Of a DNA stretch of 64,000 nucleotides, positions 36,189 to 44,519 are shown in pieces (position 1 is the first letter of the stretch; every line of letters begins with the position of its first letter). A program made the translations under genes and the position numbers. Origin of the DNA: UBA6144 sp964399165 (GTDB taxonomy: Bacteria; Bdellovibrionota; Bacteriovoracia; Bacteriovoracales; Bacteriovoracaceae). A model generated the notes under the pieces. The model was not told the DNA's origin. It made no database searches and was given only the letters and a program-made list of their open reading frames with translations. The stretch is from NCBI GenBank assembly GCA_964399165.1, contig CAYNPO010000007.1:1-64000 (forward strand), given 5' to 3'.

Positions 36189-36890
36189 ATGCGATTTGTT
36201 GTCCCCTGCCTGCTCGCCGTGGTCGCCAGCTCGCTTCCCGCCTGGGCGGGCATCGATCACGATACCCTCCAGCGCATCCTCCAGCGGGCCCGGGACGTGT
36301 ACGTTCCCGAGGTCCTGGAAGACGGCTACCGGCTCACCATCCAAGGTTTCTGGGGGGACGAGCGTATCGACGCCGCCGCGACCAAACGGCGCATCCTCTG
36401 GGGCGTGGAAATCATGGGGGGGCTGGCCCGACACCCGGAGATGACCGAGGACGCTGTGGTGGTTTCCCTGTGTCATGAAATTGGCCATCTCATCGGGGGC
36501 CTGCCTCGGGCCGTGAACCCCTCCGTCATGAGCTCGGAGGCCCAGTCCGACTACTTCGCGACCCAAAGCTGCTTCCGCCGCCTCACACCCGACCATGGTG
36601 GCGTCCCCGCCGGCATTCCCGCCACCGTTGCCCATGCCTGCGAGCGCGCTTTCCCCGCAGCCGCCGACGCCCGGGTATGCCAGCGGGCGGCCCTGGGAGG
36701 CCTCATCACCGCCCAAGTCTACCACGACGTGCGCGGCCTACCCGGTCCCCGTCCCTCTTTCTCCACGCCGGACCCACTGGTGGTCACGCGGACCATCGCC
36801 CATGACTACCCCTCGTCCCAATGCCGGGCGGACACGTTCCTGCGGGGGGCACTCAACCAACCGCGCCCGGCCTGCTGGTTCAGGAATTGA
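36189..36890 (+). CDS. Secreted M48-like metalloprotease, family copy 3
   Basis: A 233-residue paralogue of 22572-23222 and 26175-27044. Signal peptide ending LPAWA, HEIGH at 96-100, SEAQSDYF with E117 as likely third ligand, and the C-terminal blocks QCRADT and ACWF. It directly abuts, tail to tail, the small secreted gene at 36891. The ATG has no strong ribosome site. Confidence 0.83.
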   Translation: MRFVVPCLLAVVASSLPAWAGIDHDTLQRILQRARDVYVPEVLEDGYRLTIQGFWGDERIDAAATKRRILWGVEIMGGLARHPEMTEDAVVVSLCHEIGHLIGGLPRAVNPSVMSSEAQSDYFATQSCFRRLTPDHGGVPAGIPATVAHACERAFPAAADARVCQRAALGGLITAQVYHDVRGLPGPRPSFSTPDPLVVTRTIAHDYPSSQCRADTFLRGALNQPRPACWFRN

Positions 36891-37211
36891 TCAACGCGTC
36901 CGGCAGTTCCTGAGATCGGCCACCTTGGCGCCCTCGGCGTCCAGGATTTGGCCGCGGCTTCGCCGGATCCACATGGACATGTGGTCTTCCGGTGTGTCGG
37001 AGTTGCAGGAAACCCGGTAATCCACTGAGGGGTCCGGAACCAACACGCAGGACGTCTTCTCACTGTCCCCCTCAGCGCTGAAGAGCACGGCGTGGCCCTC
37101 GATCTCGAAGAGGACCGTGGCCATGCGCTTGGCGGCGCCCATCTGGCAAGCGATGGTCTTCCCTGCGTGGGCGGGGATGGCCAGGACCAGGGCGAGAAGA
37201 AGTGTCCTCAA
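36891..37211 (-). CDS. Small secreted protein with TTG start coupled to terC
   Basis: A 106-residue product. The TTG start at 37211 overlaps the terC stop as TTGA, directly placing a signal peptide (RTLLLALVLAIPAHA) at the N-terminus; the ATG of the longer frame lies far inside terC. The mature part has four cysteines (IACQMG, SCVLVP, VSCNSD, RNCRTR) and reads like a small beta-rich domain (ATVLFEIEGHAVLF). Function unknown. Confidence 0.62.
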   Translation of the reverse strand: MRTLLLALVLAIPAHAGKTIACQMGAAKRMATVLFEIEGHAVLFSAEGDSEKTSCVLVPDPSVDYRVSCNSDTPEDHMSMWIRRSRGQILDAEGAKVADLRNCRTR

Positions 37212-38134
37212 GCCTTGGCCTGACGGCGCTTGGCCCAAAGGCTCGCCAGCATGGACCCCATCAGTACGGTGAAAATGAAAGTCATGGTGACCCACACTGG
37301 GGTGTGGAACCAGTGGGACGCGCACATCTTGAGGCCAATGAACATGAGGATGATGGCCAGCCCGTACTTCAAGTAATGGAAGATGTCCGCGAATCCTTTG
37401 AGGGCGAAATACAGGGAACGCAGGCCCAGGATGGCGAACACGTTGGAGGTGAACACCAGGAAAGGGTCGTCCGTGATGCCGATGATCGCGGGAATGGAGT
37501 CGATGGCGAAGACCACATCGGAGAACTCCACGAAGATCAGCGTGATGAAGAGCGGGGTGACCATGCGCTTGCCGTTTTGCACGGTGAAGAACTTGTCCCC
37601 GTCCAGCTCATGGCTGGTGGGGAAGAGCTTCTTCGCCCACTTGATGATCTTGTTGTTCTCCAGGTGGGGCTCCTCATCCTGGGGGAGCAGCATCTTGAAG
37701 CCGGTGAAGATCAGGAAGGCGCCGAAAATGTAGATGACCCAGGCGAACTGGCGGATCAGGGCGATGCCGGCGCCGATGAAGACCGCACGCATGATGAGGG
37801 CGCCCAGGATGCCGTAGAATAGGATCTTGTGCTGGTACTCGTTGGGAACCTTGAAATAGCTGAAAATCAGGAGGAACACGAAGAGGTTGTCCACCGAGAG
37901 AGACTTCTCGATCACGTAGCCCGTGAGGAAAAGCATGAAGTCGTGTTCACCACGCCAGTAGAGGATGATGACGTTGAAGGCCATGGCCAACGCGATCCAG
38001 ACGCCGGACCACAGCACCGCCTCCTTGAAGGAAACGGTGTGGGTTTTCTTGTGGAACACGCCCAAGTCCAGGGCCAAGACCCCCAGGATGAAGACCACAA
38101 AGCCTACCCAGACCGCCAGGGATGTCTCGTACAC
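37208..38134 (-). CDS. TerC/Alx family integral membrane protein
   Basis: A 308-residue protein with about eight or nine membrane segments. Family signatures include EKSLSVDNLFVFLLIFSYF and FVEFSDVVFAIDSIPAI with acidic residues inside the membrane. Alx/TerC proteins are linked to manganese export and metal loading of secreted proteins. TerC genes often have a yybP-ykoY manganese riboswitch; I looked in the 70-bp divergent gap here and found none, while a riboswitch of that class appears at 52664-52753 in front of a different operon. Confidence 0.94.
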   Translation of the reverse strand: MYETSLAVWVGFVVFILGVLALDLGVFHKKTHTVSFKEAVLWSGVWIALAMAFNVIILYWRGEHDFMLFLTGYVIEKSLSVDNLFVFLLIFSYFKVPNEYQHKILFYGILGALIMRAVFIGAGIALIRQFAWVIYIFGAFLIFTGFKMLLPQDEEPHLENNKIIKWAKKLFPTSHELDGDKFFTVQNGKRMVTPLFITLIFVEFSDVVFAIDSIPAIIGITDDPFLVFTSNVFAILGLRSLYFALKGFADIFHYLKYGLAIILMFIGLKMCASHWFHTPVWVTMTFIFTVLMGSMLASLWAKRRQAKA

Positions 38135-38205
38135 GCGCGCCTCTTTTGTTAGGATGGGACTTTCCCAGATTAAACAAACGCCCCGGGAAAATCTCTTCTA
38201 AAAAA

Positions 38206-38832
38206 ATGGATATTTCGATGAGGCGCAGCGTATTCCTGGACGAGTTGGCGGGACTGGCCCAAGACGGACGGGTCACGCTGGGCGAGATCGCCGAACGCTT
38301 GCGGGGAAAGGGCCTGGTCTTCCTGGCCTTGGTGGCGGTTCTCCCCTTCTTGCAGCCCATCCCTTTACCGGGCATTTCCACTCTGCTGGGGATGGTCATC
38401 GCCCTCCAAGGAGTGGCATTGATGACCACCAACCGTCCCCTTCTGACACGAAACCTCCGCGACCGGGAGTTACCCTTGGAGAAGCTGGACAGCTTCATCC
38501 GCGGGGCCCAGCGCGTTTTCCGATGGGTGGGTTGGATGGTCGCCCCACGGGGGGCGAGCCTAGTCCACCACCGGGCCGTCCACGCCCTCGCGGGCGCGGG
38601 CATGGTGTTTCTATCGCTCGTGCTGGCGTTGCCTTTGCCCATCCCCGCCTCGAACTTCGTGCCGGCCTTGGGGATTTTCTTCTTATGCCTGGGTCTTTTG
38701 GAGGACGACCTGCTCCTCATCATCCTGGGATTGGGCTACACCGGGGTATTCGGCTGGATGCTCGCCCTGGGCTCTGGCCTTCTGTGGGAAGGGATCACCC
38801 AAGGCGGGTGGGGCACATTACTGGGGAATTGA
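38206..38832 (+). CDS. ExoD family membrane protein
   Basis: A 208-residue protein resembling ExoD (exopolysaccharide synthesis ExoD): an N-terminal charged helix (LGEIAERLRGKGLVFLALV), PFLQPIPLPGISTLLG, and paired hydrophobic segments with LPLPIPASNFVPALG. Four or five membrane helices. ExoD affects exopolysaccharide and alkaline tolerance in rhizobia, but the mechanism is unknown. ATG 38206 or 38218 may be the start. It overlaps the convergent small lipoprotein gene by 15 bases. Confidence 0.87.
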   Translation: MDISMRRSVFLDELAGLAQDGRVTLGEIAERLRGKGLVFLALVAVLPFLQPIPLPGISTLLGMVIALQGVALMTTNRPLLTRNLRDRELPLEKLDSFIRGAQRVFRWVGWMVAPRGASLVHHRAVHALAGAGMVFLSLVLALPLPIPASNFVPALGIFFLCLGLLEDDLLLIILGLGYTGVFGWMLALGSGLLWEGITQGGWGTLLGN

Positions 38833-39045
38833 AGGCGGCTTCGCCTCATCCTCCAAGGTGCACCCACCTTCGGGATTGGACAGGGAGATCGTGTCTTCCT
38901 TGATTTCCACTTTCTGCTTGGCCTTGTCGTCGCAATCTTCCTCGGCCTTGGCGGCAGAGGCGCTGGTCGCCTTCGCCTTGGCCTTGTCTTCGGCCTGGCA
39001 AGAGACGGCGGCGGCGAGCAGGAACAACAAGATGCTGGTTTTCAT
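38818..39045 (-). CDS. Small Lys/Ala-rich lipoprotein-like protein
   Basis: A 75-residue product from ATG 39045, which overlaps the SDR stop as ATGA. The N-terminal MKTSILLFLLAAAVSC looks like a signal peptide with lipobox, followed by a lysine/alanine repeat region (DKAKAKATSASAAKAEED) and a short acidic C-terminal part with one cysteine pair. Probably a small envelope lipoprotein; no family recognised. Confidence 0.6.
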   Translation of the reverse strand: MKTSILLFLLAAAVSCQAEDKAKAKATSASAAKAEEDCDDKAKQKVEIKEDTISLSNPEGGCTLEDEAKPPSIPQ

Positions 39046-39824
39046 GGGGCGCTCTCCTCCAACTGTTGGCTGTAGTTGAACAGCTTGCGGGACATGAAAA
39101 AGCGATACCAGGACCGGGGGACCACGGAGAGGGCCCACACGGCGAAAGTCATGAAGAAAGGAAAATTGATCACGGGCTTTCTCTTGGCCAGCCCGCGGCG
39201 GATGCGGCGAGCGGCCTCGGGGGCGGTGATCAAGAAGGGCATGGGATGGTGGTTCACGCGGGTGAGCGGGGTGTCCACGAAGCCGGGATTCACGCAGCTC
39301 ACGGCGATGCCCAGCTGTTTCAGGTCGAGACCCAAGGATTCGCAGAACTTCGACACGCCAGATTTGGTGGCGCTGTAGCCGGAGGTACCGGGGAAGCCAT
39401 TGAAGCCCGCCAAGGAGGACACCGCCACTAGATGGCCCCCTCCCTGGGGGAGCATGACTTCCAGGCCAGCCTCGAAGGCGTACATCACGCCCAGCAGGTT
39501 CACGTGGACCATGCGGTAAGTGCGCTCGAAATCGGGCACCTTGGTTTTATGGGGGTAGGAGATGCCTGCGCTCGCGATGAGCATCTGCAGGCCCGTGGGT
39601 TTGGCGAAGGCCAGGATGGCGCGCTTGAGGCCCTCCCGGTCCGCCACGTCCACGGAGTAGAAAGAAACCCGCTCGTGGGAGAGCTCCGTCTGCTCGCGGA
39701 ATTTCGCCTCATCACGCCCGCACACGCCCACGCGCCAACCTTCTTTCAAATAGGCCTTGGCAAGTTCCAATCCGATGCCGGAAGTGCCTCCGGTGATGAA
39801 GACGGTGTGGGTCATGGGCTGCAT
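39042..39824 (-). CDS. Short-chain dehydrogenase/reductase
   Basis: A 260-residue classical SDR. TGGTSGIG (11-18) binds the cofactor, NAG-type motif reads ASAGIS, and the catalytic set is Ser136/137 with Tyr150 and Lys154 (YSATK). The C-terminal 60 residues are hydrophobic and basic (FFMTFAVWALSVVP), suggesting membrane association as in lipid-modifying SDRs such as 3-ketodihydrosphingosine reductase-like enzymes. AGGATTC precedes the ATG. It is translationally coupled to the small lipoprotein gene. Confidence 0.9.
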   Translation of the reverse strand: MQPMTHTVFITGGTSGIGLELAKAYLKEGWRVGVCGRDEAKFREQTELSHERVSFYSVDVADREGLKRAILAFAKPTGLQMLIASAGISYPHKTKVPDFERTYRMVHVNLLGVMYAFEAGLEVMLPQGGGHLVAVSSLAGFNGFPGTSGYSATKSGVSKFCESLGLDLKQLGIAVSCVNPGFVDTPLTRVNHHPMPFLITAPEAARRIRRGLAKRKPVINFPFFMTFAVWALSVVPRSWYRFFMSRKLFNYSQQLEESAP

Positions 39825-39909
39825 GAATCCTTGTGGTTGTGGGAGGTTACCATGGGGCCCCGTGGGCGCCTAGCCAATCGCTGCGCAGAGGATCGCGGTC
39901 GGATTCCGC

Positions 39910-39938
39910 TTGACGCATTTTCAACGCTTTCTTATAGT
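39910..39938 (+). promoter_or_regulatory. Sigma-70-type promoter of tRNA-Asp
   Basis: TTGACG (39910-39915), 17-base spacer, TATAGT (39933-39938), 20 bases before the mature tRNA. Confidence 0.78.
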
Positions 39939-39958
39939 TGGCAGCACGCAAAATTCGC

Positions 39959-40035
39959 GGGGGCGTAGTTAAGTTGGTTATAACGTCTGCCTGTCACGCA
40001 GAAGGCCGGGGGTTCGAGTCCCCTCGCTCCCGCCA
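39959..40035 (+). tRNA. tRNA-Asp (GTC)
   Basis: A 77-nt tRNA. Acceptor GGGGGCG pairs CGCTCCC with one G-U, D-stem GTTA/TAAC, anticodon stem TCTGC/GCAGA with loop CTGTCAC (anticodon GTC), T-arm GGGGGTTCGAGTCCCC, discriminator G and encoded CCA. Confidence 0.97.
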
Positions 40036-40051
40036 CTTTTAGACCAAAGAA

Positions 40052-40075
40052 AGGGCCCCGAGAGGGGCCCTTTTT
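40052..40075 (+). terminator. Intrinsic terminator after tRNA-Asp
   Basis: AGGGCCCC (40052-40059), loop GAGA, GGGGCCCT (40064-40071), then a T-run. On the minus strand CTTTCTTT follows the same hairpin, so it may also stop transcription of the convergent gene at 40078-42108. Confidence 0.88.
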
Positions 40076-40077
40076 CG

Positions 40078-42108
40078 TTAGATTTCTACTTGCCCGCCAA
40101 ATGGGCCCCCCTCGCCGTGGTCTTTCTCTTCCTCGACGTCCTCCTCGACTTGGCCGGACGGAGGAGAGACGATCATGGGGGGAACAGTGACGAAACCGCA
40201 GTCGACCCCGCGGTACTGGATGCCCACGCGCAAGGCTTCCGTCCCCACCCTACCCTTGGGATAGGTCCAAGCTTCCCCATCGAAGGAGGCCGGCGGTGGA
40301 GATGCGCTCACGTTCGCGACGACAGGTTTTCCATCGGCGTGGACTTCGAAGACAACGTGGGTAGGGGTTTGCTCCCTACCGGTGAGTGTGCAGGAGGTGG
40401 GTGCCTGCGGGGAGCTGGCCGGACGACTGAGGCCCGCGGCGGCGCCGGCGGCCACACCAGAGCCTACGAAAACTCCGACACCCGTGCTGCCAGCGGCGAC
40501 CGCTGCTCCCGCCGCTTGTCCGGCGGAACGGGTGGCTGCCGGAGACGGAGTCCTTCCGGCAGTCCCGCTGGAAGGGGTGTCCGTGGACAGCGAAGGTGTC
40601 GAGGCACGAAGCACAGTAGGGTCCGCGTCCGTCGGCGCCGAAGCCGGTGGAGTTGTCGGCGGAGTCCCGGGCGAGGTCACGGGTGGAGGTGTGGCGGCTG
40701 GCGATTGCGGCAGATCCTCGGGCGTGGAGACGGGCGCCGGGGCGGCCGGCACCACCACGCGTTGGGTGCACGCCAGATACTTGTGCTCGCCCTCGTGGCT
40801 GGGGGCTACGTCGACTTGCACGGTTCTGGGATACGGGCCAGGGGTCAATGCCTCATCACCCAAGGGTTGCCCGAAAGACATCAGCACGGCGTTGGGCACG
40901 TCCACCAAACTGTCACCTTCGTGGCGCTGTACCTTCAGGTCGGCGGCTCCCCCGCTGATCACGCATGGCTTGAGGCCAGCTTCACTTTCGCCACACCATT
41001 GGGCGGCGTTGGCGGGTTGGGCCAGGTCGCGGTCCAGCACTTCCGTCTCCAAGGTGGCCAAGGGGATCGACTGCTCGGTGTATTCGTCGAGGAAGCCGAA
41101 GTCGGCCACCACGTGGGAGAACTGACGGTCGGTCGTGCCGGGCACCATGCAGGCACCCAGGGAGGGCGTGCGGGCCTCGGCGTTGCGGGCCACGTGGCGC
41201 AAGGAGGCCAAGAGGCCGTGGCACGAAGGAGAGCTCTGCACGTGGCTGCGGTAGATGGGGTCCACCATGCGGGCCTCTTCCAGTTGGGTCGAGCAGACGC
41301 AGATGTCGAGGATGTCCCGGGAAGCTTCCTGGAAGACGCCGAGTACGGAGTCCTCGCCCACCTGGTCCTGCTGGACCTCCTGGGTGAGGGCGTCGACCAC
41401 GCTGTTGACGTACGCTTCGTTGCCTTCTTTCTGGAACTCCACGAAGCAGCCGAAGGTGGCGTTGCGGGCGGGGTAGCGGTTGCCGGGGAAGCTCAGGGGC
41501 TGCCCCTCTTTGCGGCCGAAGAGCTCAGGACGGCACACGATCGCGTTGGCGGGAGCCTCGGGGACGATGGCGGCGCGGGCCTGTTCGTGTCCCGCCCGCT
41601 GTTGTTCCACGCGCTGTTTGAGGGCCGTATTCCCGCCAAAGTCCACTTTCTCGGTATCCCATACGGGCATGCAGTAACGTCGCGCCGGCTGCGCATTTCG
41701 ATCTTCCACGAAAGTGGAGACCCAACCGGCGTAGTAGCAAATCCCGCGTGCCTGGATCAAGGGGTCCACGGCGGCGTGGGCGGAGGGCAAGGGATGGAAT
41801 TGGAGAAGGACGGACGTGGTCCAGGGAACACGGCGCGGAACGGCGCTGGTTGTTGGGATCTTTTTGGCTTTGAGGGCGTCCCGGCGGCGCACCTCTTCCG
41901 CCCGGTTCATCTCCTGCTCAAAATCCGCCATGGCCTTCAACACCGCCAACACATAGGCCTTCCGGGTGGAAGGGGACATGGCGCTGAGGGCCTTCTTGGT
42001 GGGGAAAATCCCGGGATGCATGCCCTTGGTGCTGCCGGGGGGCAGGGCAGCCCATCCGTTCAACGGAAGAAGGATCGCGAGGAAAAGGGCGAAAGCATGT
42101 TTAGCCAT
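40078..42108 (-). CDS. Large secreted protein with Pro/Ser/Thr-rich linker
   Basis: A 676-residue product with signal peptide LFLAILLPLNGWAA. Residues 100-420 form a cysteine-containing globular region (GICYYAGWVS, GCFVEFQK, DICVCST). A long Pro/Thr/Ser/Ala linker follows (about 455-560), then a C-terminal beta-rich domain (TCTLTGREQTPTHVVFEV) and an acidic-glycine tail. Modular organisation suggests a cell-surface or secreted factor. No domain recognised. Its ribosome site is locked in a perfect 11-bp hairpin at 42112-42145. A long plus-strand open frame opposite is a shadow caused by base composition. Confidence 0.75.
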   Translation of the reverse strand: MAKHAFALFLAILLPLNGWAALPPGSTKGMHPGIFPTKKALSAMSPSTRKAYVLAVLKAMADFEQEMNRAEEVRRRDALKAKKIPTTSAVPRRVPWTTSVLLQFHPLPSAHAAVDPLIQARGICYYAGWVSTFVEDRNAQPARRYCMPVWDTEKVDFGGNTALKQRVEQQRAGHEQARAAIVPEAPANAIVCRPELFGRKEGQPLSFPGNRYPARNATFGCFVEFQKEGNEAYVNSVVDALTQEVQQDQVGEDSVLGVFQEASRDILDICVCSTQLEEARMVDPIYRSHVQSSPSCHGLLASLRHVARNAEARTPSLGACMVPGTTDRQFSHVVADFGFLDEYTEQSIPLATLETEVLDRDLAQPANAAQWCGESEAGLKPCVISGGAADLKVQRHEGDSLVDVPNAVLMSFGQPLGDEALTPGPYPRTVQVDVAPSHEGEHKYLACTQRVVVPAAPAPVSTPEDLPQSPAATPPPVTSPGTPPTTPPASAPTDADPTVLRASTPSLSTDTPSSGTAGRTPSPAATRSAGQAAGAAVAAGSTGVGVFVGSGVAAGAAAGLSRPASSPQAPTSCTLTGREQTPTHVVFEVHADGKPVVANVSASPPPASFDGEAWTYPKGRVGTEALRVGIQYRGVDCGFVTVPPMIVSPPSGQVEEDVEEEKDHGEGGPFGGQVEI

Positions 42109-42111
42109 AGG

Positions 42112-42145
42112 GCCTCCAAGGACTCTCGTCGGAATCCTTGGAGGC
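42112..42145 (-). promoter_or_regulatory. 5'-UTR hairpin covering the Shine-Dalgarno of the 676-residue secreted protein
   Basis: A perfect 11-bp inverted repeat: 42135-42145 pairs with 42112-42122 around a 12-base loop. On the minus strand the 3' arm contains GGAGG, which sits 4 bases before the ATG at 42108. The ribosome site would be hidden when the hairpin forms, so translational control (temperature, a protein, or a coupled signal) is plausible. No T-run follows, so it is not a standard terminator. Confidence 0.6.
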
Positions 42146-42165
42146 GGGAATTAATCCCTCGGGTA

Positions 42166-42426
42166 TTAATGAGCTTCCGAGATGTTATCCAGGTAGGCCC
42201 GGCCCTTCGCCTGGACCTCCCGGCCGGCGGTGGTGGCGGCGCCAATGGCCTCGCTCACCCGCTCGATGGTGTCCGCGAACTGCTCGCGTAAGTCGGCGAC
42301 GAACTCAGACTTCATCACCTTCTTCCAGGGCACGCGCTTGGCCGCGTAGTAAGCAGCCGCGCCGCCACCCACCAACAGGATGGCCGGAGTCATGTAGCTG
42401 CGGTTTTTCTTCTTTAGGAAAGCCAT
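42166..42426 (-). CDS. Small membrane-anchored helical protein
   Basis: An 86-residue protein. One membrane segment (MTPAILLVGGGAAAYYAA, about 12-29) is flanked by basic residues. The C-terminal 50 residues are an amphipathic charged helix (FVADLREQFADTIERVSEAIG), similar in style to YtxH-like proteins. A GGGGGA site precedes the ATG. Function unknown. Confidence 0.68.
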   Translation of the reverse strand: MAFLKKKNRSYMTPAILLVGGGAAAYYAAKRVPWKKVMKSEFVADLREQFADTIERVSEAIGAATTAGREVQAKGRAYLDNISEAH

Positions 42427-42539
42427 GTATCCCCCTTCTGTACGCGGGCTCCATGCCCGCTTGCCGATTCCTAGTTTACCAGGACCGCGTGGGGAACTCC
42501 CCTCGCGGTCCTTCTAGAGTTCTTCACACGCACGGGCGT

Positions 42540-43634
42540 CTACCTTTTTTTCGGCTTGAGTGAGCCAAAATCGGTGGACCCTTCCAAACCTTTGGGCAAG
42601 AGCTTCACGAAGGCGTTCCTGAGGACGCTGGTGAAAGTATCCCAGCCCGACGACTCCACATCGCCCAACTCTCCCTCCAAAGGAATGCGGGCGGCGAAGC
42701 GGTCCTTGCCCTGGTTCTCGAAAACCTCGAGGCCCGCGCCAACCAACCCCTCCCACAGGAGGTCGAGGGCCGAATCCCCGTCCTCCTTGCGCTCCTTCCA
42801 AGAGGCCACGTCGACGTCTTCGGCCATGACCTTGGCGTATCCCTTGAAGCGCTTCTCCTCAGTGGCGAACTCGAGGAAAAGGGCGCCTTGGCCGCGCTCG
42901 AAATCGAAGTCACCGTAGGCACGCGCGAGCTTGTTGAGTTTGGTGAGGGGGACGCCCGTGAGCTCCCCGTCAAAGTCGATGCGCAGTGGGCGCGCGAACG
43001 GATCGTAATCCATTTTCAGGTTGAGGCGCCCCTCCTCCATGAACCGGCCCCCGGCCTCGATGTGCGCGAACAAGTCTCCTTTCTCGCGGTCGACGTTCCC
43101 GATGTTGGAAGCCAGGATCTCCAGGTCAGTCAGGGAAACCTCAACCTGGGGTTCCGCGGCGCGGTCCCGGTAGGTGAGCGTTCCGCCATGCACGGACAGC
43201 CGGTTGACCTTGAAGGGATAAAGCTTTTGCACCTTCTCGCGCCAGTCGCCGTCCGCATCGGCCGTCTTGGTCTTCCCCTTGTCGATGACCAGTCGCAGGC
43301 CTTCGAAACTGATGTCCATGGCCAGGCGGCGCTTGAGGAGAGCACGCCAGTCCACGCTGAACTCCACTTCCTCGGCGTCGAACACGGGCAAGTCCTTTCC
43401 GCCGGGAAGCTTCTTGCGGATGTAGGCGTCTTCGAATTCGTAGGCCCCCCGCCACAGGGCAATGTCCACGTCCTCCACCCGCCCATGGTACCCGTCCATG
43501 CGGGCCAAAGTGCGGTTCACCGTGGTCTTCACCATCCAGGGCAGGGCCAAGCGCACAGCCACCAGCGCCAGCACGAACCAGCCGTACCAAGACATGGGCC
43601 AAAACCACCGCCGGCGGCGGAAAAGTTTCCTCAC
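42540..43634 (-). CDS. DUF748/AsmA-like envelope protein
   Basis: A 364-residue protein started at GTG 43634, which overlaps the YihY stop as GTGA and has AGGGG upstream. Basic residues and one N-terminal membrane anchor (WYGWFVLALVAVRLALP) are followed by a long beta-rich periplasmic region (VNRTLARMDGYHGRVEDVDIALWRG at the start), the pattern of DUF748/AsmA-like repeat proteins, some of which bridge inner and outer membranes for lipid movement. Shorter than most DUF748 proteins. It is cotranslated with the YihY/BrkB gene. Confidence 0.8.
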   Translation of the reverse strand: MRKLFRRRRWFWPMSWYGWFVLALVAVRLALPWMVKTTVNRTLARMDGYHGRVEDVDIALWRGAYEFEDAYIRKKLPGGKDLPVFDAEEVEFSVDWRALLKRRLAMDISFEGLRLVIDKGKTKTADADGDWREKVQKLYPFKVNRLSVHGGTLTYRDRAAEPQVEVSLTDLEILASNIGNVDREKGDLFAHIEAGGRFMEEGRLNLKMDYDPFARPLRIDFDGELTGVPLTKLNKLARAYGDFDFERGQGALFLEFATEEKRFKGYAKVMAEDVDVASWKERKEDGDSALDLLWEGLVGAGLEVFENQGKDRFAARIPLEGELGDVESSGWDTFTSVLRNAFVKLLPKGLEGSTDFGSLKPKKR

Positions 43635-44458
43635 CCCAGTACCCCTTTGAAGCGGTTGGAGAGCACACGGGTGAATTCGGCGCCCACGAAGACGATCACC
43701 GAGGAGTAGTAAACCCACACCAAGAGCAGCACCAAGGAACCCGCGGCACCGTAGGCAGAGCCCACGGCGCTCTGGCCGAGGTAGAGGCCGATGAGGTGCT
43801 TGCCCACGGTAAAAAGGACCGCCGTGAGGACCCCTCCCGAAAGGGCGCTGCGCCAGTTCAATCGGGTGTCAGGCAGGTACTTGAAGAGGCAGGCGAACAC
43901 CAGCGCGAAAAGTCCCAGGGAGACGACGAAGTTCACCACCTCCCACAGGGCAGCTCCCTCATCGAAGAGGAAGGAGAGGACCGCGCTCACCATCAGGGAA
44001 ACCATTCCCAGAAAAGCCAGGGTGAACACCATGCCCATGGAGAGGAGGCGCTTCTTGACCCATGATGCCCAGCCTGATTTAGTCGGTTCCAGCGACGCGT
44101 TCCAGATGGTGTTGAGGGAGGACTGGAGTTGCGCGAACACCGTGCTGGCGGAGAAAAGCAGGGCCCCGATACCCAAGAAGCCCGCCACGTTGCCCAGTTG
44201 GCTCTCCCGGACGTTATCCACCACCGCGCGCACGGAAGCGCCCGCCTCGGCGCCCATGAGGGTCACCACCTGGGCCAGGAAGGCTTCCCGCATGTCGCCG
44301 CCGAGCCACCCCACCACGGCGAGCGTGATGAGCAAAAGCGGGGCGAGGGAGAGAGCAGTGTAAAAGGATAAGGCCGCTGCCAGCGTCATCACGTCGTGCC
44401 GGATGAATCCGGCTACGAAGCGTTTGAGGATTCTGCGAAAACTGCGTAGCGCTTCCAT
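43631..44458 (-). CDS. YihY/BrkB family membrane protein
   Basis: A 275-residue inner-membrane protein with about six segments and the family landmarks ALSFYTALSLAPLLLITLAV, SASTVFAQLQSSLNTIWNA and a C-terminal AAGSLVLLLVWVYYSS. Once misnamed RNase BN; function is still uncertain, with proposed roles in envelope integrity or export. A tandem paralogue lies upstream at 44520-45338. GTGA overlap with the DUF748-like gene. Confidence 0.93.
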   Translation of the reverse strand: MEALRSFRRILKRFVAGFIRHDVMTLAAALSFYTALSLAPLLLITLAVVGWLGGDMREAFLAQVVTLMGAEAGASVRAVVDNVRESQLGNVAGFLGIGALLFSASTVFAQLQSSLNTIWNASLEPTKSGWASWVKKRLLSMGMVFTLAFLGMVSLMVSAVLSFLFDEGAALWEVVNFVVSLGLFALVFACLFKYLPDTRLNWRSALSGGVLTAVLFTVGKHLIGLYLGQSAVGSAYGAAGSLVLLLVWVYYSSVIVFVGAEFTRVLSNRFKGVLG

Positions 44459-44519
44459 GCTTCGGTGATAAGCGTCTGCAACAGAATGGGCAAGTGATCA
44501 GGCCTGGGCGCCGTTCAGT

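Noticed and set aside
38135..38205. Possible Mn2+ riboswitch in front of terC
   Set aside because: None of the yybP-ykoY signatures is present and the gap is too short for the fold.
40090..42291. 733-residue plus-strand open frame
   Set aside because: It lies opposite the 676-residue secreted protein. Its sequence is low-complexity Gly/Val/His/Arg with no domain, while the minus frame has a signal peptide, ribosome site and domain-like organisation.
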